A DNA stretch of 64,000 nucleotides from Letharia columbiana (taxonomy: Eukaryota > Ascomycota > Lecanoromycetes > Lecanorales > Parmeliaceae): the NCBI RefSeq assembly GCF_014066305.1, contig NW_023501045.1, positions 235,001 through 299,000 of the forward strand, in the 5' to 3' direction. Numbering within the stretch: the stretch's first letter is position 1; each line of letters begins with the position of its first letter. The notes below the pieces were generated by a model that had not been told where the DNA came from, searched no databases, and saw nothing but the letters and a program-made list of their open reading frames with translations. This document shows positions 34,601 through 46,013 of the stretch, piece by piece. A program made the position numbers and the translations under genes.

Positions 34601-35590
34601 GTCAAACGGCAGACTGCCATATATTGAGTCACTCAGGGCTGAATGCAGGGTTGTCATTTGAGCAGCGAACGAGGTTTTCGCGACTGCAGAAGTGTCCCAT
34701 GTAATGCTGTCCGGGACCTCTGGGAGATGCCTCAACGCTCGTACACCAGCAATGTCAGCGGTGTTGGAGAGTATGATCCTGTAGCAAAGACAACTTGACA
34801 CCACGGTCTCGTGTTCTTTGCTGAGTGCTGTGATCCGCTTCCTCGTAAACTCTTGGCTTCCCTTGCGGATATCCACCCTCTGGAGTGCGACTTCGAGGAT
34901 GTTAGTACCCAAGTTCTCGAAGATTTTTGGTGCCTCTGAAAGTGAAAGGGTGATAGATGGGTTGGTGTTGGAGCCCACGGTCATGGATTGGACACTGCTG
35001 TAAGGAATTTCAACCTGCTGAAGTGGCGACGTAAGGTCTTGTGGCCAAAGCTTGATCAACAAGCTGCGAGGACCGAAGATCATACGCCCTTTCTTTCGCT
35101 CTTGCGAATTAGCGACGAAGGCAAGGTTGGCACCCACGTAGTCCCATTGCCCGCACATGAGAGAGCTGATGTCGAAAGCACGTCGATTATGAGTCCCTGG
35201 TCGGCGGTTTTCATCCACTCTCCCTTGGACGATCCTTGGCTTCTTGGACTGGCTTGCGGTATACCGATCGCTTTCTTCTTTCTTCAAACTGCGCAAGATA
35301 AACTCATCCGGAGGCTTGTTGCTGACACTGCAGTTGATGGGACGGCCCATATGGAAAAGTTTCACGGGTACGGAGACGAATCCTTTCGCACCTGGTTCAG
35401 TCTGGCCATGCATCTTTAGGAACTGTCGAGCTTTGCTGACATCAAGGATTGTGATCGTGGCCGTTCCTCGGGCCTTCAATTTTTGACAGAGGTAGGTCTT
35501 GACTCCGAGCTTATCAAGAACATCGCGGAAGAATTTGTCGACCTGTTTTTCAGTGATCTGTTCATGGAGGTTGCGCACGATGACCTCCAT
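31668..35590 (-). CDS. Cellular RNA-dependent RNA polymerase (RNA silencing)
   Basis: Six exons: 35590-34073, 34023-33672, 33609-33154, 33103-32562, 32503-32118 and 32052-31668. Introns are 49-65 nt with matching phases; the total is 1212 aa, a usual size for eukaryotic RdRPs. The N-terminus looks like an RNA-recognition fold (MEVIVRNLHEQITEKQV). The catalytic region includes FEFLGFSHSSLRSQTCW, AKGVISHDPRLPGSALCLRPSM and the double-psi beta-barrel motif GGDLDGDLY (near residues 855-862), whose aspartates bind the catalytic metal. Such enzymes copy single-stranded RNA into dsRNA for Dicer in quelling, meiotic silencing and sRNA amplification. Which fungal clade it belongs to (QDE-1, SAD-1 or RRP-3 type) I cannot decide without a tree. 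No lesions are seen. Confidence 0.93.
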
Positions 35591-36212
35591 GATGACGGGC
35601 TATGCAATGTTAACAGGGCACGATGAGAATGGAAACTCCAGAATCAGGAGCTAAGATTCAAGTAAACACACGGATGTATTTCTATCTCGGTGAGAGTGAT
35701 GCTACAGGTGTTGGCGGACGGTGTGTGGAATGAGACATAATGAGAAGTAAGGAGGGGTGCTGTTTAAGCTGCAGGCTTAGTTGCATATGAACAGTCATGT
35801 CAGCCTGTGGGGCAGCCTATAGGACCATTAATTAGTGCTCATGCCATTTCTACTTGACGTTGCTACTGTTGTAGCATGTGAAAGATGGATGAGAGTGTCA
35901 AAAGAGAATCTGAAGCTCTGAGCAGAAGCTTTCCATGGCACTAGCGTGTCGCTAGTTAGTATTGTGTCGGCTCTTTCTCATGCTGAGTATTTTGTTCCGC
36001 AAGGCTGTCCTCGACATATAAAAGACCCTTCAGGAGGACAGAATGATCCATCTAGAAGAACCGAGAAAGCTTCGAAAGAGCTAGGCATGAAGGTAGCAAA
36101 CCCTGGATGTCCTATAGTTCATGGAGGTCATACACGCAAACGCTTTCCCTTTTCAATGGCCGTAGAGACAACTTGCAACCTCGCCCCCTTCTGCAGTCTT
36201 CGCCAAGTCCCC
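35591..36212. other. Intergenic: RdRP promoter and glycine-zipper gene 3' flank
   Basis: This is the region upstream of the RdRP ATG. The frame at 35946-36431 on the plus strand is antisense to the glycine-zipper gene and is rejected. Confidence 0.55.
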
Positions 36213-36932
36213 TTACCACCGCCCACCTCCTCCGCCGAAGTTGCTCCCACCATATTGGCTGCCTCCTCCCTGACTGCCATGGTGATGGTTATGATGCCCT
36301 CCACCTTGAGATCCACCTCCTCCCCACTTTTCCTTCGCTGCATCCTCCAACTTGCTCCCTGCAATCGCTCCGCCAATCATACCCAAGAAACTATGTCCTC
36401 CCATCTGCTTGCCGGCATAACGACCTGCTAGTCCACCGCCAATAGCACCCATTATGCCACGCTCGCCTTCTTCGCCCTGTGGTGCGTTGGGGTCGTAAGG
36501 AGCGTTGGGGTCACGACCCTCTTGGCCGTAGCCCTGTTGCTGTTGCTGGTGACCCTCTTGGCCGTACTGTGGCTGGCCGTATTGAGGTGCGGAACCGTAG
36601 CGGGGACCTTGAGGCGGTGGGTTTCCGCTAGAGGAGCTGTCAGTTGCAGGGGCGAGACGCAGAGATTGTAGGATTTACTAGTAAGCGCCTTGACCCTGGG
36701 GGTTACTGGCATCGTATTGACCGTATTGGCCACCTTGCTGTCCGTGCTGGAATCCTCCTTGTTGAGGAGGGCCGAATGAGTTCACTCTCTGAGGTGGGCC
36801 ATAGCCTTGAGGTGCGTCGCCGTACTGAGGTTGTGGAGGTGGATATTCCTGGTGGCCGTAACCCTGCGGGGGTCCCTGTGGCGGGTAACCCTGGCCGTAA
36901 TTGGGGGGGTATTGGTTGTATGGGTCTGACAT
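36213..36932 (-). CDS. Pro/Gln/Gly-rich glycine-zipper protein
   Basis: Two exons, 36932-36679 and 36636-36213, with a 42-nt intron (GTAAAT..GACAG) in phase 2, giving 225 aa. The first two thirds are repetitive, with YPPQGPPQGYG-, PQYG- and GQEG-type units rich in Tyr, Pro, Gln and Gly, typical of intrinsically disordered, condensate-prone segments. A glycine-zipper pair follows (GIMGAIGGGLAGRYAGKQ and SFLGMIGGAIAGSKLED), spaced like the two-helix glycine zipper domain (PF05433 type). The tail is rich in Gly, His and Ser (GGGHHNHHHGSQ). Fungal homologues with this layout are common but uncharacterised; membrane insertion or self-assembly is inferred from the zipper. Confidence 0.8.
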
Positions 36933-39373
36933 GTTAATTTGGGTGATTGTGGATTTGGAGTGAGTTCGCTGCGATAGGGTGTTGAGGACAGGAGGATTGT
37001 AAATGTAAGACGAGTAGGTAAGATGTGAAGAGAGAGGATGTTGGGGTGGGTTTTATTCAGGACCCCGCGGGTGGCATTTCGCGGAGCTAGGCGGGGCTGA
37101 GTCGGCTTTACCACATCATACTTACAGTGGCTGAATACTGGCGCAGCCTTTTCAAACAATTAATTTATTCCTTCACAAGATCGGAATCCTGCTATTCTCA
37201 GTATAACTTTTAGTTCTATCCGTAGAAGTTCCGAAATGTCTCGCTTCCAAATCTTCCATGGTCTTCTGTCTCATGGTGACAACTGATCCTGACTCACACA
37301 TGACAGATGGCAGCACTGCGTGTGAAAGATTGGCCTTGCCTGGGATGGTGTTCTACGAAGCAAGGCAATGTCTTTCCGACAACGAGAAATCGTCGTTTTC
37401 AGTCCCATTCAGAATCTCTCATTTACAACCTGCACTCTTTAGGTTTCTTTCAACCATCTGCACTCTCAGTATGCCTACGCGGCGGGACCGCTGGGACCAT
37501 GACTTTCAGAGAACAGAGAGCCCCTTTGGCAAAACTTACTGCTTTTGGCAGATGGGAGAGGCCAGGCGGGAAGAGTGTCATGTCTGAGCCTTTGAGGTAG
37601 TACTTGTGATGCCATTGGATCGATATATCTATATACTCGTCATGTATCAGCTTCATTCACTCATCGTCGAGCAATGTTTCTCCTGGCTTCAGTATAAGAA
37701 AAGAAAAAGAAAAAGAAAAGGAAAAAGGAAAGCAGAGAAGAGAAACCCCCACAACAGTCCAATGAGGAAGGGCAGCATGAAAGCACTCGACCTAAAGCGA
37801 GTAATTTGTTAGCAATTTTCGGCAAATTTTAGAAGAGAAATAGTCACCCTTTTCATTGCTCAAGACTCGTTCTTGGCTCGGGCGAGATGACGAGACAGCA
37901 GCAAAACACATTGAAGGGAATAGGCGCCTACGTTGCAGGTTTACTGAGACAAAACAGAGCATTCTGTAGCCTGGGAGGACGTAGGATCACAAACACAAGA
38001 AGACAAACACTAAAAAAGGCTCTCTGCTCCTAAAGTAGGCTGGAGAGAGAAGCCATCTACTTTGAAGCAGTGGTATTGATATAACAAATCGATGAGGTAC
38101 GTAGATAGACGAGGGTCTCTTAATGGTCAGTAGTCTATGGGGACGACGCCTGCGGTCAATCACAAATGAGGATGTGAACCATGGTTCCTGGACACCATAC
38201 GAACCATAGGGAAATATCAAGCGTCAGCCATGCCCTTTACAGATTCCCTTCTCCTTCTCTCATGCATCACAAAATAATCGAGACCATGCACTTTCCAGTT
38301 CGTGATGTGACTGCAAATAAGAACACTGGCCGTTCGTCTGGCCCAAACACGATCTTCACGAGTAAAGTATTACTTGAATTACCTACTTTTCCTCTCCGGG
38401 CCTTCCAGGGACCGCTGAGCAAGCCATGAGAGTTTGCACCATCAATCCCTTCCATCCCACTCCAACCCATGATGGTTTCTGTACTGGAAATTCGAGGGTC
38501 TCCAGATCCTGCTGCACTGCGATAATCAGGGTTACTCGTAGGCGCAGAGAGATATATACTAGCAGATATGAGTCAAATTGTACATGGCAAGTCTCCATTC
38601 TAGCAGCTTCAGAACATAACAGTAAGGCTCATCCACCTCATGCTGATTTGATACGATAGACATACAAAGCAAGCAATTTCGCAGGCATGGCCTAAAGTGA
38701 CCTAGCCGCCTGTCACGCTTTGCCTTTGAACCAATCGACGGACCGGATCGCGTATGTAAATTATGGCGCTTAGATTAGTCCGCTCCTTCACCGTCACCAC
38801 CGTTTCAAGTCCGTCTCGTGTCTCTAGTCTCTACAATTTCCTTCAATTCTTTGGCCTACAAAACTGGGGAGCTCTCCGAGCTATTCCCCCAGAAATACAA
38901 GATGAAATCATGAAAGTGAATTGACGCCCTGGGGGTTTCTTTATTTCATCATCTCGGTCGCCGATCTTTAGATTTGCGCATTGACTGCGCCTTGCTTCTC
39001 ACCTTTGCACGTCGTCACAGCACCAACAACATATTCACCTTGGGAGTGAGATTCTGTGGGCACGTCGCACAAGTATTGTAACAAAAACACTCCTTTCAAC
39101 CCGACTGTCGCTCTTTTAGTAATGACTTTGATGGATTGGTGCAACTGCTAGCGGCTCTCTTGCTCTCCGATTGGCAGATCAACAATCGGGCTGCTCTCTA
39201 TCACAAACGTCTCTTGTCCGCTGCGCCAGCTCCAGGACCTGCCAACACACGTAGCAAAACACCTTTCGAGCTCCCTCTTGATATCACGATCTCTCAACGC
39301 AAGCCTAGGGGCCGAAGACAACTCTGCGCACATCCCATCTCGCAGCCTTCAGAACCTCACACAACAAGCAACC
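36933..39373. other. Long stretch without a supported gene
   Basis: A GAAAA/GGAAA-rich low-complexity run lies at about 37697-37737. Short frames on both strands overlap without motifs, and no splice-linked exons were found. The right end is the promoter of the mucin-like gene. Confidence 0.45.
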
Positions 39374-40249
39374 ATGCGCCTCTCAACCGCCACCCCGTTC
39401 TCCACTGCCCTGGTCCTAATTCACTTCCTTCAAGCAACCTCCGCCCTCACCCTCACAACCTTCCAACCGATCAACGGCTTCGACGCCGCCTGCACAAACG
39501 CCTACAACACGCCCCTCACAGACTGCTCCAATTCCGACTTCGCGGGGAAAGGCTGCTCCGTGAAGTGCGTCGGCTTCCTCGATAGTTTGACAACTGCCTT
39601 GAACGAAGCTTGCGCTGGCACAAGCGCATATCCGAACACGTTGATAGGGCTATTCTTTGACGGGTTGGGTGTCCAGACAATTTGCTCGACTGCGAACGGG
39701 GATTCAAACCCTGGCGGTGGCGGGGTTGAGCTCGGACAGGCTGGAGGGCAGGATGGGGCGATTGGTAGTCAGTCTGCAGCGAGGGAAGCGAGCGTAGCGA
39801 CTACCAGTACTATTACCATCTCAACCACCTCGAGCGCTACTACATCTACGACGCCTCAAGCCGCTGCTCCGTCCTCGACCACGACAGTCGTTACCACGCC
39901 TCAAGCCGCTGCTACATCCTCGACCACGACAGTCGTTACCACGCCTCAAGCCGCTGCTACATCCTCGACCACGACAGTCGTTCCAATTACCGTCACTCCT
40001 GAACCTACAACGACGAGCGTTGCAGTCGTTGGGACTACCGTAGCGCCAGAGTCACCTTCAGATGCTTTGACCAGCACGTCACACACGAAGAGCTCCACTT
40101 CGGTATCTAGCACCTCGACGTCTCCCAGTAATGACAACGGTGGAGGGACGCCGCTGGATATAGGGTCTTCAGCATGCCACGACGCAACAGTCAGGGTGTG
40201 GCTGTTTGCCCTACTGGCAGGATCGACTGTTGTAGCTTTGGTACTGTGA
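39374..40249 (+). CDS. Secreted Cys-domain, Ser/Thr-rich GPI-type surface protein
   Basis: Single exon, 291 aa from ATG 39374. The open frame extends upstream to 39278, but only the inner ATG starts a signal peptide (PFSTALVLIHFLQATSA). An N-terminal domain of about 90 residues carries six Cys in motifs such as DAACTNAYN, LTDCSNSDF, GKGCSVKCVGFL, NEACAGTSAYP and VQTICSTA, suggesting three disulfides. It is followed by a Thr/Ser-rich, probably O-glycosylated stalk with a 15-residue tandem repeat. A C-terminal hydrophobic segment (WLFALLAGSTVVALVL) after a small-residue region suggests a GPI anchor. I do not recognise the Cys domain. Adhesin-like or wall-sensor roles are possible. Confidence 0.82.
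   Translation: MRLSTATPFSTALVLIHFLQATSALTLTTFQPINGFDAACTNAYNTPLTDCSNSDFAGKGCSVKCVGFLDSLTTALNEACAGTSAYPNTLIGLFFDGLGVQTICSTANGDSNPGGGGVELGQAGGQDGAIGSQSAAREASVATTSTITISTTSSATTSTTPQAAAPSSTTTVVTTPQAAATSSTTTVVTTPQAAATSSTTTVVPITVTPEPTTTSVAVVGTTVAPESPSDALTSTSHTKSSTSVSSTSTSPSNDNGGGTPLDIGSSACHDATVRVWLFALLAGSTVVALVL
39848..39982 (+). repeat. Three 45-nt tandem repeats inside the surface-protein stalk
   Basis: Three consecutive, nearly identical 45-nt units (39848-39892, 39893-39937, 39938-39982) encode TTPQAAA-P/T-SSTTTVV. They keep the reading frame exactly. Their near identity points to recent expansion or gene conversion. Confidence 0.95.
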
Positions 40250-41283
40250 GAGCTCTGAATAGGGTCTTGGAGGCCAGCGAGGTCACTGACTTGAGACGCG
40301 ATTGCATATACGGAGCTAGCGTGCGGGGCGATAATACATGAACTTGGGCGGCGATTGATATTCATCTTCATTAATCAGATAGCAATTTGAGCGTGGCGTT
40401 CAATGGAGCCTTCTAATGCAGATGACGATGACTCTGTACGATGACCTCTGAGGCAAATGATAGCTTTATGATTCAATGTTACCAATCTTATGTTTTCGAT
40501 GACAACCTCTCGACTCTTGAGGCTACCTTGGTACCGAAATGATGTGACATTTATCGGACTTGTCGTTGCACACACAATATCATAACAATGCCCTGATTTT
40601 GTAGTCATAGTCATGTTTACATCAGGTATGTATTTGTGCCATGGGATACTTGTATGATTCAAATGTTGATGGTGGTGTGCTTGGATCTCTGGACTTCAAG
40701 ACGCCTTGTGGATAAATAATATAATAGTGAGGATCAATATTTATGAATTATGCACATGTTTTTATGCTTGACGCCTACTCGGGAAGGAGCCGCATGCCAC
40801 TTTCCCTAAAGCGTTGGGCAACTTGGGGCAACAGGGCTGACGGCTTGGCTTACAGTCTGAAATTGGACTCTCTATTAACCACTCATTACTCACCGAACCC
40901 TCCACCCCCCCCGCAGTCTATTTCACCTCCAAAACAACCGACTCACAAGCAGAAACACCATACAATAGAATGCTTGTTTAATCAGTCCTTGTCTGACGTG
41001 AGCAAGAGTAACAACCGTTAGAGCGTTGCCCTTGTCGCTTTCCCCACACTGCAAGCCCAACCTTCCATAATAGACGCCCGCGTCTCTAAGGTACCTTCGC
41101 GGGGACATTGTGTATTACGAGTCTCACTGCTCCTTGCTTGCAGATCTCAGCCTTCCAGAAGAAGCCGGAAGAAGCCAGAAGAGCCCTCCTAGCCCTGCAC
41201 TGAGCACGCGGCACCTCTACAGACCCAGCATCATTTTGACGCCTGCCATGACATAGGGGCATCCCTCAGCAGCCTGTCACAAG
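40250..41283. other. Intergenic, no supported gene
   Basis: This is the 3' flank of the surface-protein gene and the upstream region of Ste50. It is AT-richer around 40.4-40.75 kb. No motif-bearing frame is seen. Confidence 0.5.
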
Positions 41284-43053
41284 ATGGCCATACCCCCAAC
41301 CTACCATGATTCAGACGCAGACGACGAGTACGAGAGGAGCGTTATGACCTCACCCCTCCTTGCTACCGATGATGATGCCTCTCCTACCGACTCTGACCCT
41401 CCCTCGACCGAGCCTACACCTACCACGTTGGGACACAATATTGACGTGGGAAAGCTGTCGCCTGGGAATACAGTTGTGGGGTGGACAACAGAACAATGCG
41501 CAGACTACATTTCCAGTCTGGGGCTGCCGCAGTATTGTGACAAATTCTTAGGTAGGGGTGATCATGCGCCTCTTCTCAAACGAAGCTAACGAGCATGATT
41601 GGTACAGAGAACGAGATCGTCGGTGAAGCGCTGATAGCCTTACGCCATGAAGAATTGAAGGAAATGGCCATCATCAGTGTTGGGCATAGACTCACTATCC
41701 TCAAGGGCGTCTATGATGTGAAGATCAAGCAAGATATACCGATAGACTCGGACCATTGGATACCGCCATGTAATTTCCCCATTCTCTTCATTCCTTTGGG
41801 TAGTTCTGACACATTGATCAGCCGCCGATGCGATGGCTCAAGATCAGACCGCCACCAGAGATGACATCTCCCGCATCATAAAGTCAATCGAAATACGTGA
41901 CCACCGCATTCAAGCAGCCGAAGCTGAATTGCGGAAGATCACCGACGAGTACCGGCGACTACGAGACGAGCTTCTGCCTATCTTCAGGATGGCAAAAGAC
42001 TACTCCCAACCATTACCTTACCATCCCAACAACAACCACAGTCCCAATCATCACGAAGATGGGATGTCACCAATGGTATCACAGCTGCCACCGGAGCAAA
42101 AGATTGGCAGCAGCTTATCCCGCAAGTTCTCCACCAAACGATTGTTCCTCGGCGGCACGCCGAAGAGCAGTTCCCCGACCCATATACCCCAGTCTATACC
42201 CGAAGGTCGTCAGGCTGATACGTCACTCGATCCTTCTGCAGCCGCCGTCGCAGCGTCGAATCATCTTACTACCACCGCCATGGGAGGCTCTCAAGCTTCT
42301 ACATCACCATCGCAAGCAAACATACCTTCACCGACCTCTCCAAATACGTACGCCAATCAACCCACCCTCCACCAACGCACCTACCGCGATCAGCAACCAT
42401 CGAGTGGCGGCTCTCGAACCATCTATTCCCACGCCGAAGACTCACAAGGCTACACATCCTCAGTCTCTACATTCACCTCCGATCGAGACCGCGACCGCAG
42501 CAACCCAACACCTACCCCGGGCAGCCAGCGAAACCGTGGTCCACCTCCTGAGCCATACCAGCAATCCCAACCACAGCGGCAACAGCAACAGCAGCAGCAG
42601 CAACAACAACAACAACAACAACAGCAAATGCAAGATGAACCATCTTCCTCCGCAGGCAACAACCGCGAACCCTCGGTCAATATCTTCAAATCCTTCCGCG
42701 TCAGCATGGAAGATCCCTGCGAGAGGGTCCTTCCGGCAGCTCTCAAAAAATACAACATCAACGCCGACTGGAAGAACTACGCACTATACATTGTGTACGG
42801 CGATCAAGAGCGGTGTCTAGGGTTACGAGAGAAGCCGTTGATACTGTTCAAGCAACTGGATAAGGAGGGAAGGAAACCCATGTTCATGCTGAGGAGGCAT
42901 GCGGCACCCTTGGAGGGGCATAGCGGGCCCACAGGCAGTGGAGGTGGGCAGGGTGTGGGTGTGGGTGGTGGAGGGGGAGGGTATGACGCGGGAGGATTGG
43001 GGAACGGGAGGGGGCACCAGAGTAGCATTCAGTTACCCGGGGGAGTCTTATGA
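41284..43053 (+). CDS. ste50: Ste50-like SAM/RA adaptor of MAP-kinase pathways
   Basis: Three exons, 41284-41551, 41608-41769 and 41822-43053, with 56- and 52-nt introns in phase 1; total 553 aa. A SAM domain lies at about residues 65-130 (VVGWTTEQCADYISSLGL through GHRLTILKGVYDVK) and is split by intron 1. A coiled-coil-like helix follows (IRDHRIQAAEAELRKITDEYRRLRDELLP), then a long Ser/Pro linker with a 16-Gln run. A Ras-association domain sits at about residues 429-503 (CERVLPAALKKYNI, WKNYALYIVYGDQERCL, PLILFKQLDKEGRKPMFMLRRH). Ste50 tethers the MAPKKK Ste11 to the membrane and Cdc42/Ras signals in the mating, filamentation and HOG pathways; in plant pathogens it is needed for appressorium formation. 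The Gly-rich C-terminal tail appears unusual. Confidence 0.92.
42580..42627 (+). repeat. CAG/CAA repeat encoding polyglutamine in Ste50
   Basis: Sixteen consecutive CAG or CAA codons in the linker between the SAM and RA domains. The mixed codons slow slippage, but length variation between strains is plausible. Confidence 0.95.
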
Positions 43054-43907
43054 GCCCACGAGCTCGGTGCGAACGCCTGCATACGCTTGGGGAAAGGAGC
43101 AGATTTCGGGATTTCAGCACTACAGAAACCTTCAATTCGATTCGTTTTGTCATCTAGGGAGAATATGGAGGTTCGGTACAACAGCATGCTTCCACTCGCC
43201 TTCCCCCATTCACGAGAAGCCAGTGTCCAGCATCCGCAGCAGCGTCGATTTCGACAACACGATCTACTTACTTTACCGGTACGCGCCGAATGGGTGTCCG
43301 GCACCACAGCATCATTGAATTCGCTCCCACTCCCTTAAAGGGAGAAGGATCCAGCATCCACGGCAATCTCGATTCTCCACACCATTCTACATCTAGGGGG
43401 GGAAATAAGGGCATGGGTTCTCCACCTCCTCCGGTCCGAGAAGCCTGGCGTTTCCCGGATCAGTCATGTCGAAACCAGATAGCGAGGGAAAAACACAGCT
43501 TTCCTCTTTTAAATGACTTTTTTTCAGAAAGTGCCTCTTAGCATCGGAACAATGCGGATAGGGATATCAGGAGACGTGCTTTGTTTTCACTGCGTCTTCG
43601 ATTCCATCCCCTACGTAGGGTCCAGCGTCTTTTTTCCCATCTTTGGCCGGTTTGTAGCTGACGAGTGATGGTGGATATGTATGCACACGATACCATTCAT
43701 GCCTGCGGCGCTTTTTTTCAATGGAGCGGTCCGGGGGCATGTCGAATTTTCAAAAATCGTCCCTCGTCAGTCCTGGGAGCGAGCGACAACCTGAACACGT
43801 GAAGCATGAACGATCAATGATCACTTGGACGAAACAGATTTCCTCATCATCGTAGCAAAAGGGGTATCCAGACCCGCCTCTCCCATATCCGTCAGACGTG
43901 CCCGCCG
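43054..43907. other. Intergenic between convergent genes, no supported gene
   Basis: This is the 3' flank of Ste50 (plus) and of the cyclophilin (minus), so two convergent terminators are expected. Frames at 42899-43541 on the plus strand overlap the Ste50 end and have no motif. Confidence 0.5.
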
Positions 43908-45694
43908 CTACCAAGCGTCGAAATCCCCAAACCCCGCCCCCTTCTTCGTCTTCTTCTTCCTGCCCGGCTCTCCGCTCTCCCACTCCGCCAGCACTTCCCC
44001 CCCGTCCGTCGTCACCGCAGCACCGGCCATGTACTTCCCCACGCCACCGGTAGCGTCCGGACCTCTCAATCTCTTCCCCGTCCACGTGACCCTCTCATCC
44101 TCTCGACCCCCGGCCTTTCTGACCTCCTCTCTCGCCTCCGCCTCCCGATCCCTCTCCCGCTTCGCCGTCCAGAACTCCTCAAAGGGATCCACAAACACGG
44201 CCACTTCTTCCATCCGCACGGCCTCCAGCGGCCTCTTGTCCGTCTCCGACACTTCTACGTTTTCGATCGCGGACAGGGTTTCCATGCCGCCGACGACGCG
44301 GGCGAAGATGGTGTGTTTGCGGTCCAGATGTTTGCAGGGGCGGTAGGTGATGAAGAACTGGGAGCCGTTTGTGTTCTTGCCCTTGTTCGCCATGCTGACG
44401 ACGCCGCGGGCGTCGTGGGAGAGGGGTCCGTCGAACTCGTCCGCGAAGTTCTTGTTCCAGACGGAGCCGCCGCCTTTGCCGGTGCCCGTCGGGTCGCCGC
44501 CTTGGAGCATGAAGTTGCGGATGTTTCGGTGGAACACGACCCCGTTGTAGTAGCCCTTCTTGCTCAACTGCGTGAAATTCCACACGGCCTTGGGCGCAAA
44601 CTCCGGCAGCAGTTCGAGATTGATATCGCCGTAATTCGTCGATATGCGCGCGTAGCCTGGTTTCTTGACCCGGCGGGGCTTGAGCATGTATTCTTCGTCG
44701 CTCAGGAGGGCAAGATCGCCGCCAGTGTGGGGTGTGAGGCCTGTGGAGGTGAAGGAGGCGGCGGCTTGGCCTGTTGTGTGCTGGGCGGCGTTGTAAGGGA
44801 TTGCTTTTGAAGTGTGGAGGGCTTGGGACTTTGCTGTGCCGTTGCTAGAAGAGGTTTTGGCGAGGGAAGTGGAGGGTGAGGTCGAGGAGGGTTGTTGGTG
44901 GAGGTATTTGCCGATTTGAGATTGTGCTGGCGCTGCTGTGTCTTTCTCTTTCAGCACGGAAGCCGCGCTTCCAAGAGCGCTCTTGTTGACACCCGCACTC
45001 CGCTCTCGTTGCTGCTCCTCCGTCAATGTATTGACGCCTTCTTGAAGGTATTTAAACTCGCTTAGATTCCTGCCCTTCACATTCAACGGATCTTGCAAGG
45101 TAATGATATCCTTCCTCCCAAACTCCACATCACTAAGCAAATCCCGCCACATCTTGGCTTTCACATTCAGCCTCTCAACCGTATCCCACGCATACACATT
45201 GCCCGTAGTCCCCACCGCTACGATGTGCGTGTTATCAGTAAACACCTTGTAGGTGACCGGATCCACCATCTCGCCCTCATCATTTTTGAGGAAGTGTAGC
45301 TTGAGCAAATCTGTAGCCTTGAGAGGCTGTCCACTGACAGGGTTGGTGCCGTGTTTGGAGAGCCATGTCAGAATATTGTCGACGTCGAAGGTTGTGCCGT
45401 CGGACGTGCAGACGGGGGATTTGAAGGGTTGGAGAGACAGGGCGCAGAAGTTGAAGGGGAGACGTTTGAAAGTGTTGTCAGGGGCGTTTGATTTGGAGAG
45501 GCCGGAGCCGGCGCTGGCGGAGTATGCATCTTCGGAAGCCCACTCGCTGTGGGTGATCTATAAAAGGTCAGAAAAGCAGTAAGACCGAGAAGAGCGCGTG
45601 GATGCTTACGTAGAGTTTGTCCGTACCTAGAGGATAGTAAAAGGTCAGCAAAGAGTCGCCGAGATTGGAAGGCGGAGTGCTGACCTTTGCCCAT
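43908..45694 (-). CDS. cyp8: U-box peptidyl-prolyl isomerase, Cyp8/PPIL2 type
   Basis: Three exons: 45694-45685 (10 nt), 45626-45610 (17 nt) and 45557-43908, joined in phases 1 and 0; total 558 aa. The start MGKGTDKLYITHSEW is the conserved N-terminus of this family and is recovered only by joining the two tiny exons. A U-box follows at about residues 40-110 (FNFCALSLQPFKSPVC, FDVDNILTWLSKHGTNPVSGQPL), then a linker. The cyclophilin domain spans about 310-460, with VVFHRNIRNFMLQGGDPTGTG, GSQFFITY and the HLDRKHTIFARVV block. The family combines E3 ubiquitin-ligase and prolyl-isomerase folds and associates with the spliceosome. The basic tail (GRKKKTKKG) may be nuclear-targeting. The gene is intact. 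Confidence 0.93.
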
Positions 45695-46013
45695 GATTGT
45701 TGTAGATCGTCTCTTAGAGCTCTAGAAAAATGATCTAAAGAGCTTCTACGCTAAACTTCTTTGGCCACAGTATCACGAGATTTCGTCATGTGTGTCTCTG
45801 TCTGGCCAGGTTACTGATGAAATGACTTCTTCTTGGTGCTCTCATTTGACATCTGTTGGATTCTTTGAATGATACTTGTCAAGCTAAAAGGCCAAAAGCC
45901 GGAAAATCTAAGCCAAACCGTGGGTATTATCCCCTCCAAAGCACCATCTACAACATACCATCCGCACCACCCACCATTTTCTTGAGCATATCCACCGTCT
46001 CATTACCCCAAAA
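45695..46013. other. Intergenic: cyclophilin promoter and Edc3 3' flank
   Basis: 319 nt between two genes on the same strand. It must contain the Edc3 terminator and the cyclophilin promoter. No site is assignable. Confidence 0.5.

Noticed and set aside
41897..42820. 307-codon plus frame within Ste50
   Set aside because: It is an out-of-frame shadow of the Ste50 exon. The SAM and RA motifs lie in the other frame.
44313..44810. 165-codon plus frame, Val/Ala/Gly-rich
   Set aside because: Antisense shadow of the cyclophilin domain.
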